Of a stretch of 64,000 bases of DNA, positions 53,822 to 61,992 are shown in pieces. Each line of letters opens with the position of its first letter. Position 1 is the stretch's first letter. The notes beneath the pieces are model-generated. The model was not told where the DNA came from. It ran no database searches and was given only the letters and a program-made list of their open reading frames with translations. The translations under genes and the position numbers were made by a program. The stretch is from a virus. The DNA is taken from the IMG/VR virus record IMGVR_UViG_3300021961_000026, positions 1 through 64,000 of that record; one strand, written 5' to 3'.

Positions 53822-54435
53822 TGTCTTTTTACAATTTCTCAGCTTCTTCAATACACGGGAAAGAAAACTATCTTTCTGAGTTTAAAGGTAAGATAACTTT
53901 AGTAGTAAATATAGCTAGTAAATATGGCTATGAGCCCCAGTGCTCAAAATTATGGTCTTATGCAAGAACATGTAGGCAACTGGGGCAATTACAAGCAGTG
54001 CACGAAGAATTTAGTGATAGAGGTTTTTCTGTATTAGCGTTCCCCTGTAATCAGTTTGGATCAATGGATCCTGGTACCAATAAAGAAATAGCAGATTTCA
54101 TTGAAAACAATTACCCATTTGTTACTTTTCCTATTTTTGAAAAAGTTGAAGTAAATGGAAAAAATGAACACGAAGCTTTTGCATTTCTTAAAGGTTATGA
54201 AAAAAGAGCATATTCAGACTTTGCAGCAGACGGTAGTGAAGAGGCTCAAAAAGGACAAAACTTAGCAGGTCAAGCAATGGCAAGAATTTCTCATAACTAT
54301 GAAAAGTTTTTAGTTAGCAGAGATGGAATTATGATATCTAGGTTTAACTGGCAAGACATGCCACTAGATACTGTTCCAAGAATACAGGGCGCAGGATGGA
54401 CAATTAGAGAAGCTATAGATGAGGTATTGGGATGA
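53821..54435 (+). CDS. glutathione-peroxidase-like protein lacking the catalytic Cys, 204 aa
   Basis: The thioredoxin-like fold of glutathione peroxidases is clear: LVVNIASKYGYEPQC, FSVLAFPCNQFGSMDPGTN, and HNYEKFLVSRDG. The peroxidatic Cys (normally ASKCG) is Tyr35, coded TAT at 53923-53925, so it is neither Cys nor selenocysteine. The family's WNF becomes HNY. Gln of CNQFG remains. Cys41 and Cys49 lie just after. It is either inactive, a chaperone-like or electron-transfer form, or uses another Cys. It overlaps oxygenase 5 by 4 nt. Confidence 0.8.
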   Translation: MSFYNFSASSIHGKENYLSEFKGKITLVVNIASKYGYEPQCSKLWSYARTCRQLGQLQAVHEEFSDRGFSVLAFPCNQFGSMDPGTNKEIADFIENNYPFVTFPIFEKVEVNGKNEHEAFAFLKGYEKRAYSDFAADGSEEAQKGQNLAGQAMARISHNYEKFLVSRDGIMISRFNWQDMPLDTVPRIQGAGWTIREAIDEVLG

Positions 54436-55559
54436 TGCAAGAGGAAGTAAGTTCTTTTCTTGAAAAAGATCAAACAAAAATGAGCACTATTGCCTATCCA
54501 GTATCTCCAAATTTTAATGAAGATACTATAAAAGAAATTGCAGAACTAGAAACAGAAGAATTAGCTCCTGGAATTATAGTTATTAAAAAAGCTTTTGATA
54601 TAGATCAAGATCTAATATTAAATCACATTGATCAAAGAGCTCAAAAAGCTCATGAGACAAGGTGGTCTTATAAAGAAATAGATGGAGTTACTTATGGAAT
54701 AAATGAGGATGGTTTCCGATATAGAATGGAAGACGTACCTGCAGCTCCAGTTAGGATTCTTGATCCCGTTAACCCTTATACTGAAGAAGATATAAAAAAT
54801 TTTTTTGTATATCTAGAAGAACAGATATATAAAAGTTTAATTAAATATATAGATTACTACCCATTAATGATTGGCTCTATATGGTGGAAAACAAGAGGTC
54901 ATATTCTTAGGTATGGTGACGGTGGAATATTAGGGTGTCACGCAGATAATGATACAAATTATAAGGTAACCAAAGGCATAAGGTATATGCCAAAGGGAAT
55001 GGTTGCATCTAGGCAGACATGCGGTGCCTTGATCTATCTCAATGATTGCGTTGATTCAGAAGATCAGTTAAATGGTAAAAATTTTACTGGTGGACATCTT
55101 AGGTTTGTTCATTTAAATATTTCATATAAACCACAAAAAGGAGACATAATTTTTTTCCCAACAAATTATGTAGCCGCGCATGATGTAGAGAGAATGGGTA
55201 AAGGCGTTAGGTATTCTTACTTAACATTCTTTGGGCAGGGTGCTTCGGATCTATCTTCAAACATTGTTATAACAGAGCCTGATCAAAGTTTTGAATGGTG
55301 CCCTCCTGTTTGGCTAAATAATATTTATGATGACTATGAAAAATACTGTAGAACTTCATATTCTAGGTGGGAAACAAGAGCTGGAGAATTTGGCTTAGAG
55401 GCTGGTTGGAATCCAGTATATCAAGGAAGAGAAGTCGCACAATACGGACAAAGTCACGATACAGTAGTGTTTGATCAAGAAAAAGAAACTCAATTAGACA
55501 ATTCAAATCAAGACAGTGTTCAAGATGGACCATGCGGAACTGAGGCAGTGGTTTTATAG
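54432..55559 (+). CDS. 2OG-Fe(II) oxygenase 5, 375 aa
   Basis: First of four longer paralogues in tandem. Ligands are His170-x-Asp172 (LGCHADNDTNY) and His250 (YVAAHDVER), with Arg260. The shared layout is GxxYGINEDGFRYRMEDV near 87-102, WWKTRGHILRYGDGG, ALIYLNDCV, GGHLRFVHLNISYKPQKGD and FFPTNY. The C-terminal 95 residues are a unique tail rich in Asp/Gln. Coupled to the peroxidase-like gene and directly abutting oxygenase 6. Confidence 0.85.
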   Translation: MMQEEVSSFLEKDQTKMSTIAYPVSPNFNEDTIKEIAELETEELAPGIIVIKKAFDIDQDLILNHIDQRAQKAHETRWSYKEIDGVTYGINEDGFRYRMEDVPAAPVRILDPVNPYTEEDIKNFFVYLEEQIYKSLIKYIDYYPLMIGSIWWKTRGHILRYGDGGILGCHADNDTNYKVTKGIRYMPKGMVASRQTCGALIYLNDCVDSEDQLNGKNFTGGHLRFVHLNISYKPQKGDIIFFPTNYVAAHDVERMGKGVRYSYLTFFGQGASDLSSNIVITEPDQSFEWCPPVWLNNIYDDYEKYCRTSYSRWETRAGEFGLEAGWNPVYQGREVAQYGQSHDTVVFDQEKETQLDNSNQDSVQDGPCGTEAVVL

Positions 55560-56495
55560 ATGTTTGCCATAAAAGAGGAAAATATCGAAATGCACGATAT
55601 GGGCATAGTGCTTTTTAAAAAAGTTATTCCCATGGAAAAATATCAAAATATTTTAAATTTCGCACAATCCTTAAGGCTTAAAGCCCTTCAGGAAGATTTT
55701 GTGTATATAAAAGATGAAAATGAAAATCCACTATACGCAATAAATAGAAGTGGTCACAGATATTCAATGGAAGATGTTGCGATATCATGTAATCATATAA
55801 TGGACTTTCTAGAAATAGATTCTTATAAAGAAAAATATTATGATTTTTTTAAAATGTGCGAAGACGCACTCTATGCCTGCATGTTAAGATATGTAGAGTT
55901 TTTTCCAATGATGATTCCCTGTCTATGGTGGAGAACACAAGGGCACATAGTAGCTTACGGACCCGGTGCTAAATTTGGAATTCATTGCGACAATGACGTC
56001 AATTATCAACCAGGTGCGGAGCCAGACCAACAGTTAGCAATAAGAAATGTATTAGGTGGATTAATTTATTTTAACGATTCTGTTGAGTCAGTTCAAGATA
56101 TAAAGAAAGAATATGACTATGTTGGTGGAGAAATATACTTTCCATATGCGAATTATAAATATAGCCCTAAATCTGGAGATATAATAATGTTTCCGTCAAA
56201 CTATCTAGCAACTCATAGGGTCTTGGAATGTAGACATGGAGAAAGATATGCATATGTTGGCTATTTTGCTCAGGGATCAAATGATATTTCCAGAGGAGTT
56301 AATGTTAGAGATCCTTCTAATATAATAGATAGCGGACAGGTATGGATGCCTAGTATAATGGATGATTATATAAAACATCTAAAAAATAGAAATATTGATA
56401 TATACTCAGAAGAAAATAGATATTTAACAGAAGCAGTCAATAGGAAAATGACAAGCCATAATACAAGTAAGGAAATAGGCAAAAATGCTATTTAA
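55560..56495 (+). CDS. 2OG-Fe(II) oxygenase 6, 311 aa
   Basis: Ligands are His142-x-Asp144 (FGIHCDNDVNY) and His219 (YLATHRV), with Arg229. It shares LYAINRSGHRYSMEDV, WWRTQGHIVAYGPGA and GGEIYFPYANYKYSPKSGDI with its neighbours. It begins right after the upstream stop without a spacer, so translation is probably coupled, and it overlaps oxygenase 7 by 11 nt. Confidence 0.85.
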   Translation: MFAIKEENIEMHDMGIVLFKKVIPMEKYQNILNFAQSLRLKALQEDFVYIKDENENPLYAINRSGHRYSMEDVAISCNHIMDFLEIDSYKEKYYDFFKMCEDALYACMLRYVEFFPMMIPCLWWRTQGHIVAYGPGAKFGIHCDNDVNYQPGAEPDQQLAIRNVLGGLIYFNDSVESVQDIKKEYDYVGGEIYFPYANYKYSPKSGDIIMFPSNYLATHRVLECRHGERYAYVGYFAQGSNDISRGVNVRDPSNIIDSGQVWMPSIMDDYIKHLKNRNIDIYSEENRYLTEAVNRKMTSHNTSKEIGKNAI

Positions 56496-57366
56496 TAAAG
56501 TAGAACCTAAGAATTTAGGTGGTGGTATAGTTCTTTTTGAGGCATGTCTAGATTTAGACTGGGAAAATTTAATACAAAGATCAAAAACTCTAATTGAAGA
56601 AGAATGGTCAGAAATGTACCAGCCCGGAATTGATCCGGAAACAAATCAGGAAATATATGTAAATAAAAGTGGATATTTCTTCAATAAGGAAAGCATAAAT
56701 CTAATGCCGAGAAGAGCTGGCGCAATTCATTCTAAAGATGATATCGACTTAATTTCTATTCTAAACTTTTTAGAAGAGAGTAAGGACAAATGTCTGCTTC
56801 AATACTTTGAAATATTTCCTTTGGCATACAAGTGCGTTTGGTGGAAAGTTAAAGGTCATATACTAGAATATAAAAAAAATGTATATCTTGGTTCCCATTC
56901 GGACATAAGCGCGGATTATATATATGGTATTTTAGAGCCTCAAGATCAGCTAGCAACTAGGAATGTCGTTACAAGTTTAGTGTACTTTAATGATTCCGTT
57001 GCCCTAGAATCTGAATTAAAAGACAATAATTATGTTGGTGGTAGTCATTATTTTAATTATTTGGATATAGAGTACCATCCAAAAAAGGGAGACATACTTA
57101 TGTTTCCTTCAAATTACATGGCTGCACATGAAGTAAAGCCAGTAGTTGCTGGCCATAGATACAGTTATCTTGGGTGGTATAGTCAGGGAACTCCAAATCC
57201 AAGTGTGCACGAGTATGTAGCAGATCCAATTAAGGAGCCACAGTTAGCAACAAAGGCAACAAACGTTTATATGCCGACATTAAGACAAGATTTTCAGAAT
57301 CATTTAAAACAAAATGGATATTCAGAAAATTCTGATCAATACTTTATTACTAAATCAAATTATTAA
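56485..57366 (+). CDS. 2OG-Fe(II) oxygenase 7, 293 aa
   Basis: Ligands are His138-x-Asp140 (LGSHSDISADY) and His215 (YMAAHEV), with Arg225. The WWKVKGHILEYKKN and GGSHYFNYLDIEYHPKKGD segments match its tandem neighbours, with the usual GGE replaced by GGS. The C-terminal 60 residues are shared with oxygenase 6 (VYMPTLRQDFQNHLK). Confidence 0.85.
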   Translation: MLFNKVEPKNLGGGIVLFEACLDLDWENLIQRSKTLIEEEWSEMYQPGIDPETNQEIYVNKSGYFFNKESINLMPRRAGAIHSKDDIDLISILNFLEESKDKCLLQYFEIFPLAYKCVWWKVKGHILEYKKNVYLGSHSDISADYIYGILEPQDQLATRNVVTSLVYFNDSVALESELKDNNYVGGSHYFNYLDIEYHPKKGDILMFPSNYMAAHEVKPVVAGHRYSYLGWYSQGTPNPSVHEYVADPIKEPQLATKATNVYMPTLRQDFQNHLKQNGYSENSDQYFITKSNY

Positions 57367-57374
57367 GGATAAAA

Positions 57375-58181
57375 ATGGAATCAGAACATATTGGAATGGG
57401 TGTTGTTATCTGTAAAAATGTAATTGATATAGATCAGCAATTTTTATTTGAGTATATCAATTGGCTTCGCACTAATCAGGAAGATACCTTTACTTATTAT
57501 GAAGAGGATGGAGAAAAGTATGCGGTAAATAAAACTGGTTTTAAATTTAAATTAGAAGATGTTCAGCAAGCTCCACAAAGATTTTTGGATACAAAAGGAA
57601 AAAGTCTACATGTAGAAGTTCCTAAAAAATACATTGATTTTATTGATAGTTTAGAGGAAGCTATTTATCAAGCATTGGTTGAATACTGCTGTTATTTTCC
57701 TGATGCAGCGACTACATCTTGGTGGAGACCTACTGGTCATATAGCTGGATATGAAGATGGTCAAAGAATAGGTCCGCATTGCGACGATCAAGTCCCCTAC
57801 GAATGGGGAAAGGAAACCGGCAATCAAGTATCAATGCATAATAGTTCGAGCATTAATCTTTACCTTAATGATTGTGTAGCTAGTCAAAAAGAAATGAATG
57901 ACTATACCTACTCAGGTGGAGAAATTCATTTTCCTAATGTTCCTTATATTTATAAGCCAAAAAGTGGCAGTGTTGCAATATATCCATCTTCATATGTGGG
58001 TAGACATGAGGTGTATCCAGTAATTAGCGGTCAAAGATATGCATTCTTAAGCATAGCTTGTTATGGAACATCTTTTGAACAAGAAGAAAAAGTTGGGCAA
58101 GAAAATCCACATAAATTTTGGATGCCAGACTTAATCAAAGATGTTGATAAAAAAAGAACAAATAAACAATATACATTGTAG
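57375..58181 (+). CDS. 2OG-Fe(II) oxygenase 8, 268 aa
   Basis: AAGGAT lies about 6 nt before the ATG. Ligands are His135-x-Asp137 (IGPHCDDQVPY) and His211 (YVGRHEV), with Arg221. KYAVNKTGFKFKLEDV and WWRPTGHIAGYEDG place it with oxygenases 5-7; SINLYLNDCV and GGEIHFPNVPYIYKPKSG complete the core. Fourth of the tandem set. Confidence 0.85.
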   Translation: MESEHIGMGVVICKNVIDIDQQFLFEYINWLRTNQEDTFTYYEEDGEKYAVNKTGFKFKLEDVQQAPQRFLDTKGKSLHVEVPKKYIDFIDSLEEAIYQALVEYCCYFPDAATTSWWRPTGHIAGYEDGQRIGPHCDDQVPYEWGKETGNQVSMHNSSSINLYLNDCVASQKEMNDYTYSGGEIHFPNVPYIYKPKSGSVAIYPSSYVGRHEVYPVISGQRYAFLSIACYGTSFEQEEKVGQENPHKFWMPDLIKDVDKKRTNKQYTL

Positions 58182-58196
58182 GATTGAGATATTTAT

Positions 58197-58778
58197 ATGT
58201 ACAGGGGAAATTCTTCTCAAGAAAAATTTGTTGTAGACATTTTTAATGGTAAAAAAAATGGATATTATGTAGAATTGGGAGGCTTTCATTCTACTTTGGG
58301 TAGCAATACCTTTTATTTGGAAAGTGATTTTGGTTGGAATGGTATTTCATTTGAAATTGAAGAAGATAGAAGAAGTGAATTTAAAGCAAATAGGAAAAAT
58401 CCTTGTTTCGGTGATGCCTTAGAGTTTAATTACATTTCTTATTTTAAAGAAAATAATTTTCCAAAACAAATTGATTATCTTCAGGTCGACATAGATGCAG
58501 GTTATCAGCATGACGGAAGGCCATTTGGAAACCATTATTTGAGTCTACTTGGATTAATATCTATTCCTTTAACACAATATAGATTTTCCATTATCACTTT
58601 TGAACACGATGCAAATATGTACTTTAGAAACTCTGCTATGAGAGATGCTCAAAGAGAAATATTGGACAGTTTAGGATATGCTCTAGTTGTAAGGGAAAAA
58701 CACGAGGACTGGTGGGTTGATCCAAATGTATTTCCAATAAATGATTTTAGAAAATATTTAAGATGGGAGACGCTATAA
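58197..58778 (+). CDS. FkbM-type methyltransferase, 193 aa
   Basis: It would transfer a methyl group from S-adenosylmethionine, commonly to a sugar hydroxyl. YYVELGGFHSTLGSNTFYLE near residue 23 is the SAM motif I with its SNT, followed by WNGISFEIE (acidic ribose-binding end) and DYLQVDIDAG near residue 97 (motif with the catalytic-region Asp). It lies between oxygenases 8 and 9, 1 nt before the latter. Methylation of an added sugar would fit the cassette. Confidence 0.75.
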   Translation: MYRGNSSQEKFVVDIFNGKKNGYYVELGGFHSTLGSNTFYLESDFGWNGISFEIEEDRRSEFKANRKNPCFGDALEFNYISYFKENNFPKQIDYLQVDIDAGYQHDGRPFGNHYLSLLGLISIPLTQYRFSIITFEHDANMYFRNSAMRDAQREILDSLGYALVVREKHEDWWVDPNVFPINDFRKYLRWETL

Positions 58779-58779
58779 A

Positions 58780-59319
58780 ATGTTTCCAACATTGATATTT
58801 GAAAATATTATTGATAAAAAAATAATGGAAGAAATTGTAGATTCGATATCAAATAAAGTTTTTCAAAAAGCTCCAAATAATGATTCTCTTGAAAGTTATC
58901 AAGTAAAAGAAACATTTGGTAACTTTGATAAAATAGTTGAAGAAATAAATGATAAAATAAATTTTTTTTATAGAAAAAAAATATTATCCAATTCAGGAAC
59001 ATCAATAGTAAGATATACTGAAGGAAAATTTATAGGAAGACATAGAGATTGGGAACCGTCAGATCCTTACGTCATGCAAAATAACAAATTAAAAGTGGAT
59101 TTAGCTTCTGTTTTTTATTTAAATGATGATTATGATGGTGGAGAAATATGTTTTTTTGAAAATATTTATTCAAAAAATCCATACACAATAATAAAACCAA
59201 AAGCAGGGATGTGTGTTTTTTTTGATTCTAGCGTTTATCATGAAACAAAACCAATTATTTCTGGTGTAAAATATTCATATACAACATTTTACCAATTAGG
59301 AGAACGTGATGATCTATGA
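58780..59319 (+). CDS. 2OG-Fe(II) oxygenase 9, 179 aa
   Basis: Compact catalytic core. Ligands are His88-x-Asp90 (IGRHRDWEP) and His154 (VYHETKP), with Lys164 in place of Arg. [20 protein letters not shown] is the core strand. Similar in size to oxygenase 1. Overlaps the next gene by 11 nt. Confidence 0.85.
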   Translation: MFPTLIFENIIDKKIMEEIVDSISNKVFQKAPNNDSLESYQVKETFGNFDKIVEEINDKINFFYRKKILSNSGTSIVRYTEGKFIGRHRDWEPSDPYVMQNNKLKVDLASVFYLNDDYDGGEICFFENIYSKNPYTIIKPKAGMCVFFDSSVYHETKPIISGVKYSYTTFYQLGERDDL

Positions 59320-60226
59320 TCTATCTTATGAAGAGATATATCCATATATACATGTATACAACAGACTGCTTCCCGACACTGAAATTTTAGCAAAAGCTAT
59401 GCGTGACTCAGAGTTCCATAGTACAAATGGAATGCTGGGCGAATGGAAAGATTGGTTTATATTTGGAAAATATTCCCACGTAAATACCTGGTCTTCTCTT
59501 GCAAGCTTTTATGAATCAAATTTCAATATTGATTGGCACATTCAGGAAATGGGTTTGGTTGATAGGGTAACTCAAGTAAATATAGCAGCAATTACAAATT
59601 ATATTACAAAATATAATATATCTGTTCCAGAAAATAGCTATATAGATAGCCCTAATTTTGCTAGGTATGACCCAGATGTTGATACTGGGGAGAGAAAAAC
59701 AATGCAATTCCATACTGACTACGCTATTGGAGAATGGTACTGGCCTGGAGAAAAATTTTTATTGACATGTACAACTTATCTAAATGATGACTATGAGGGG
59801 GGAGAAATTGTATTTTCAATAAAAGACGATTTAATTTTTTATAAGCCTAAAGCAGGAGATATCATAGTGTTTCCATCTGGCTCTCCACTATTTCCTGGAA
59901 AAGAACCATATTTTCATGCAGTTAATATGGTTAAAAAAAATAAAAAATTATTAATAAGAAACTACTTACGTCATACCGCAGGTCCAACACAAAAGTGGAT
60001 AGATGGAGAAAAAGAATATGGAAAAGATAAATGGTATGAAATAGCTAAAAAAAGATCTGAAGATCATAATTTAATAGGTTTATTTTATGAAAATGGAGAA
60101 GATGTATATTTAGACAATCTTGATCAAACAAGAAAAATTAAAAAATATTGTTCAGGATTAGTTACCGATATATATGGAATAGACCCTTCTTCCTATAATA
60201 GAAAAGAATATGTTAACTATGAGTGA
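59309..60226 (+). CDS. 2OG-Fe(II) oxygenase 10, 305 aa
   Basis: AGGAG lies 6 nt before ATG 59309, so the GTG one codon earlier was not chosen. Ligands are His135-x-Asp137 ([12 protein letters not shown]) and His203 (PYFHAVNMV); the cosubstrate residue is one of the following Lys/Arg (KKNKKLLIR). The [20 protein letters not shown] strand is present. A 115-residue N-terminal and 90-residue C-terminal region are its own. Last gene of the cassette. Confidence 0.82.
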   Translation: MIYDLSYEEIYPYIHVYNRLLPDTEILAKAMRDSEFHSTNGMLGEWKDWFIFGKYSHVNTWSSLASFYESNFNIDWHIQEMGLVDRVTQVNIAAITNYITKYNISVPENSYIDSPNFARYDPDVDTGERKTMQFHTDYAIGEWYWPGEKFLLTCTTYLNDDYEGGEIVFSIKDDLIFYKPKAGDIIVFPSGSPLFPGKEPYFHAVNMVKKNKKLLIRNYLRHTAGPTQKWIDGEKEYGKDKWYEIAKKRSEDHNLIGLFYENGEDVYLDNLDQTRKIKKYCSGLVTDIYGIDPSSYNRKEYVNYE

Positions 60227-60246
60227 GTGCAAAAAGAACTACCCTG

Positions 60247-60254
60247 TACTATTA
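60247..60254 (+). promoter_or_regulatory. TACTATTA box
   Basis: It lies 39 nt before the ATG at 60286. Confidence 0.5.
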
Positions 60255-60285
60255 ATGTAAATTACTAATTTAAGGGCTTACTTTA

Positions 60286-60663
60286 ATGCTGTATAATGAT
60301 CTTTTATCTTATAATCAAGCAAACATAACTTATACGGGAACTGTCAACATAAATGTTCCTAGCATATTAGACACAATTGTTCTTGGGAATATAACAGTAG
60401 TTATATTAACAGAGCCGGATTTTTCCAACGCTACAACAATAGGTTTTGTTACCTATGATTTTGCTCCTACGGGAGTTCTAACTATAGAGGCTACAGTTGA
60501 GCAAGCACAAGCACTTGTTGCGGCAGAAATAATATATATTAACTCTATATCTGGGGAGATCTTAACTTTGGAGACAACAGCTGAGCAGGCAGGGGCTTTG
60601 GTCGCAGCTGAAGTAGGTTACGCTAAATCTGCATCTGGAGAGATCTCAATGGAGACTATATAA
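60286..60663 (+). CDS. virion-type protein with internal repeat, 125 aa
   Basis: Beta-rich. Two units, ATVEQAQALVAAEIIYINSI and TTAEQAGALVAAEVGYAKSA, are adjacent duplicates of about 28 residues ending SGEI. It has its own upstream box and no recognised family. Position before the neck genes suggests a virion component. Confidence 0.6.
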   Translation: MLYNDLLSYNQANITYTGTVNINVPSILDTIVLGNITVVILTEPDFSNATTIGFVTYDFAPTGVLTIEATVEQAQALVAAEIIYINSISGEILTLETTAEQAGALVAAEVGYAKSASGEISMETI

Positions 60664-60689
60664 GTCTTTGAGATAGTGTTAAAAAACGC

Positions 60690-60697
60690 TACTATAA
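60690..60697 (+). promoter_or_regulatory. TACTATAA box before the neck genes
   Basis: It lies 38 nt before the ATG at 60728. Confidence 0.6.
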
Positions 60698-60727
60698 CTT
60701 ATAGTTTTATTTTAATTTGGAGCCTCA

Positions 60728-61624
60728 ATGACAGTTGGTAACGTACTTGTAAATGATACAGTAAGAATTAAAGTTAGATTTGTTGACATAGACAGTTCCA
60801 CAGGGGAGCAAGTCGACGTTAGTCCAACTCTAGTCGCAGTAAGAGTTTATGATTCAGATAATGTACAAATAATTAATACTACGGCAACTTCTTTAACTGC
60901 ATCCCAATACTATTATGACTATACGCCTTCTGAGGCTGGAGAGTATAGAGTTACATTCATTGGCACAATGCCAGACACAACCTACATAACTGTCAATCAG
61001 CAACTCTACGTAAGTACCCCCACTGACGAATATAAACCAGTTATTACTTTGGGTCATGAAGAAATAATAACTTTTGCGCCAGATGTTGATCCGCTATATT
61101 TGAATCCAGAAGAATTACAATCCTATTTTCCAGAGGCTTCTTTGATGGAAATAGGTGAGATAGTTCATTTTTATTCTCTAGAAGTAAAACAACTTTATTC
61201 CTACAATGATGATATTACTGGTGCAGACCTTAACTTTACTACTTTAGAGTATATTAAGGCAGCAACAGCTTGTGAATTAAGTAGGACATACAGCTACGGT
61301 GGAGATGATGATGTATCAATTTCACTCGGAGACCTCAGTATATCTTCAAGGTCTCTTCCAAGAAGCCAAATTACAAGAGGTAATGCTACCACTTGGTGCC
61401 AGATAGCTGCTGCATTAAGAAAAGAAATGTTGACTGGAAAAGTGGGACCAAAGGGCTTCCAGCCAAAGGGTATCCCAACTTCCAATATAGAAAGAATGAA
61501 AAACTACGATCCACAAACTGGTAAAACAATTTATCTTGGAGATAGAGATCTTTATGGCCCAGGAGAAAGAGTAACCATCGATGATGATCCAATGCCCAAG
61601 AGAGGTTTAAGAAGCTATGATTAA
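60728..61624 (+). CDS. head-tail connector-like protein, 298 aa
   Basis: GGAG lies 6 nt before the ATG. The N-terminal 105 residues form an Ig-like domain (SEAGEYRVTFIGTMPDTTYI). The middle helical part (YSLEVKQLYSYNDD ... LEYIKAATACELSRTY) resembles head-completion adaptors of the gp6/gp15 kind. It precedes a neck-like gene and the sheath gene, which supports a connector role. Overlaps the next gene by 8 nt. Confidence 0.65.
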   Translation: MTVGNVLVNDTVRIKVRFVDIDSSTGEQVDVSPTLVAVRVYDSDNVQIINTTATSLTASQYYYDYTPSEAGEYRVTFIGTMPDTTYITVNQQLYVSTPTDEYKPVITLGHEEIITFAPDVDPLYLNPEELQSYFPEASLMEIGEIVHFYSLEVKQLYSYNDDITGADLNFTTLEYIKAATACELSRTYSYGGDDDVSISLGDLSISSRSLPRSQITRGNATTWCQIAAALRKEMLTGKVGPKGFQPKGIPTSNIERMKNYDPQTGKTIYLGDRDLYGPGERVTIDDDPMPKRGLRSYD

Positions 61625-61991
61625 TCTTGAGAAATCATTTCAAAAACTTCTCAGGGATTGGGGCTATGATGTTTATATACAAAGAAAAATGGCAAACGGA
61701 AACTACTCTAATCAATTAGAAAGAGTGACTACAAGAAGCGTTTTCCAAAATGGAAGAATTAATACTCAAGCAAAACAAGAGCAACAAGAGGGTATCGAAA
61801 TAAATTCTGAGGTTGTTTATTATTTTGAATCAAACATAAATCCTCAAGAAGGTGATAGGATTTATGAAACGCTCCCAAATGCACACAGCAAACAAACCAT
61901 TTACGTTATAGATACAGCCTCTCCCAACAGGGGAAGAATGGGAAGAATAAGCTTTTGGACCGTTGGAGCAAGTAAGGAAAAACAGGTTTAA
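61617..61991 (+). CDS. neck/head-closure-like protein, 124 aa
   Basis: A small alpha/beta protein (MINLEKSFQKLLRDWGYDVY ... GDRIYETLPN ... GRISFWTVGA). Size, fold pattern and position between connector and sheath fit head-closure proteins, where GDRIY/E sits in a beta barrel. Not a firm family match. Confidence 0.6.
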   Translation: MINLEKSFQKLLRDWGYDVYIQRKMANGNYSNQLERVTTRSVFQNGRINTQAKQEQQEGIEINSEVVYYFESNINPQEGDRIYETLPNAHSKQTIYVIDTASPNRGRMGRISFWTVGASKEKQV

Positions 61992-61992
61992 A

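Noticed and set aside
53923-53925. A selenocysteine codon in the peroxidase-like gene
   Set aside because: The codon is TAT, not TGA, and no SECIS-like hairpin follows.
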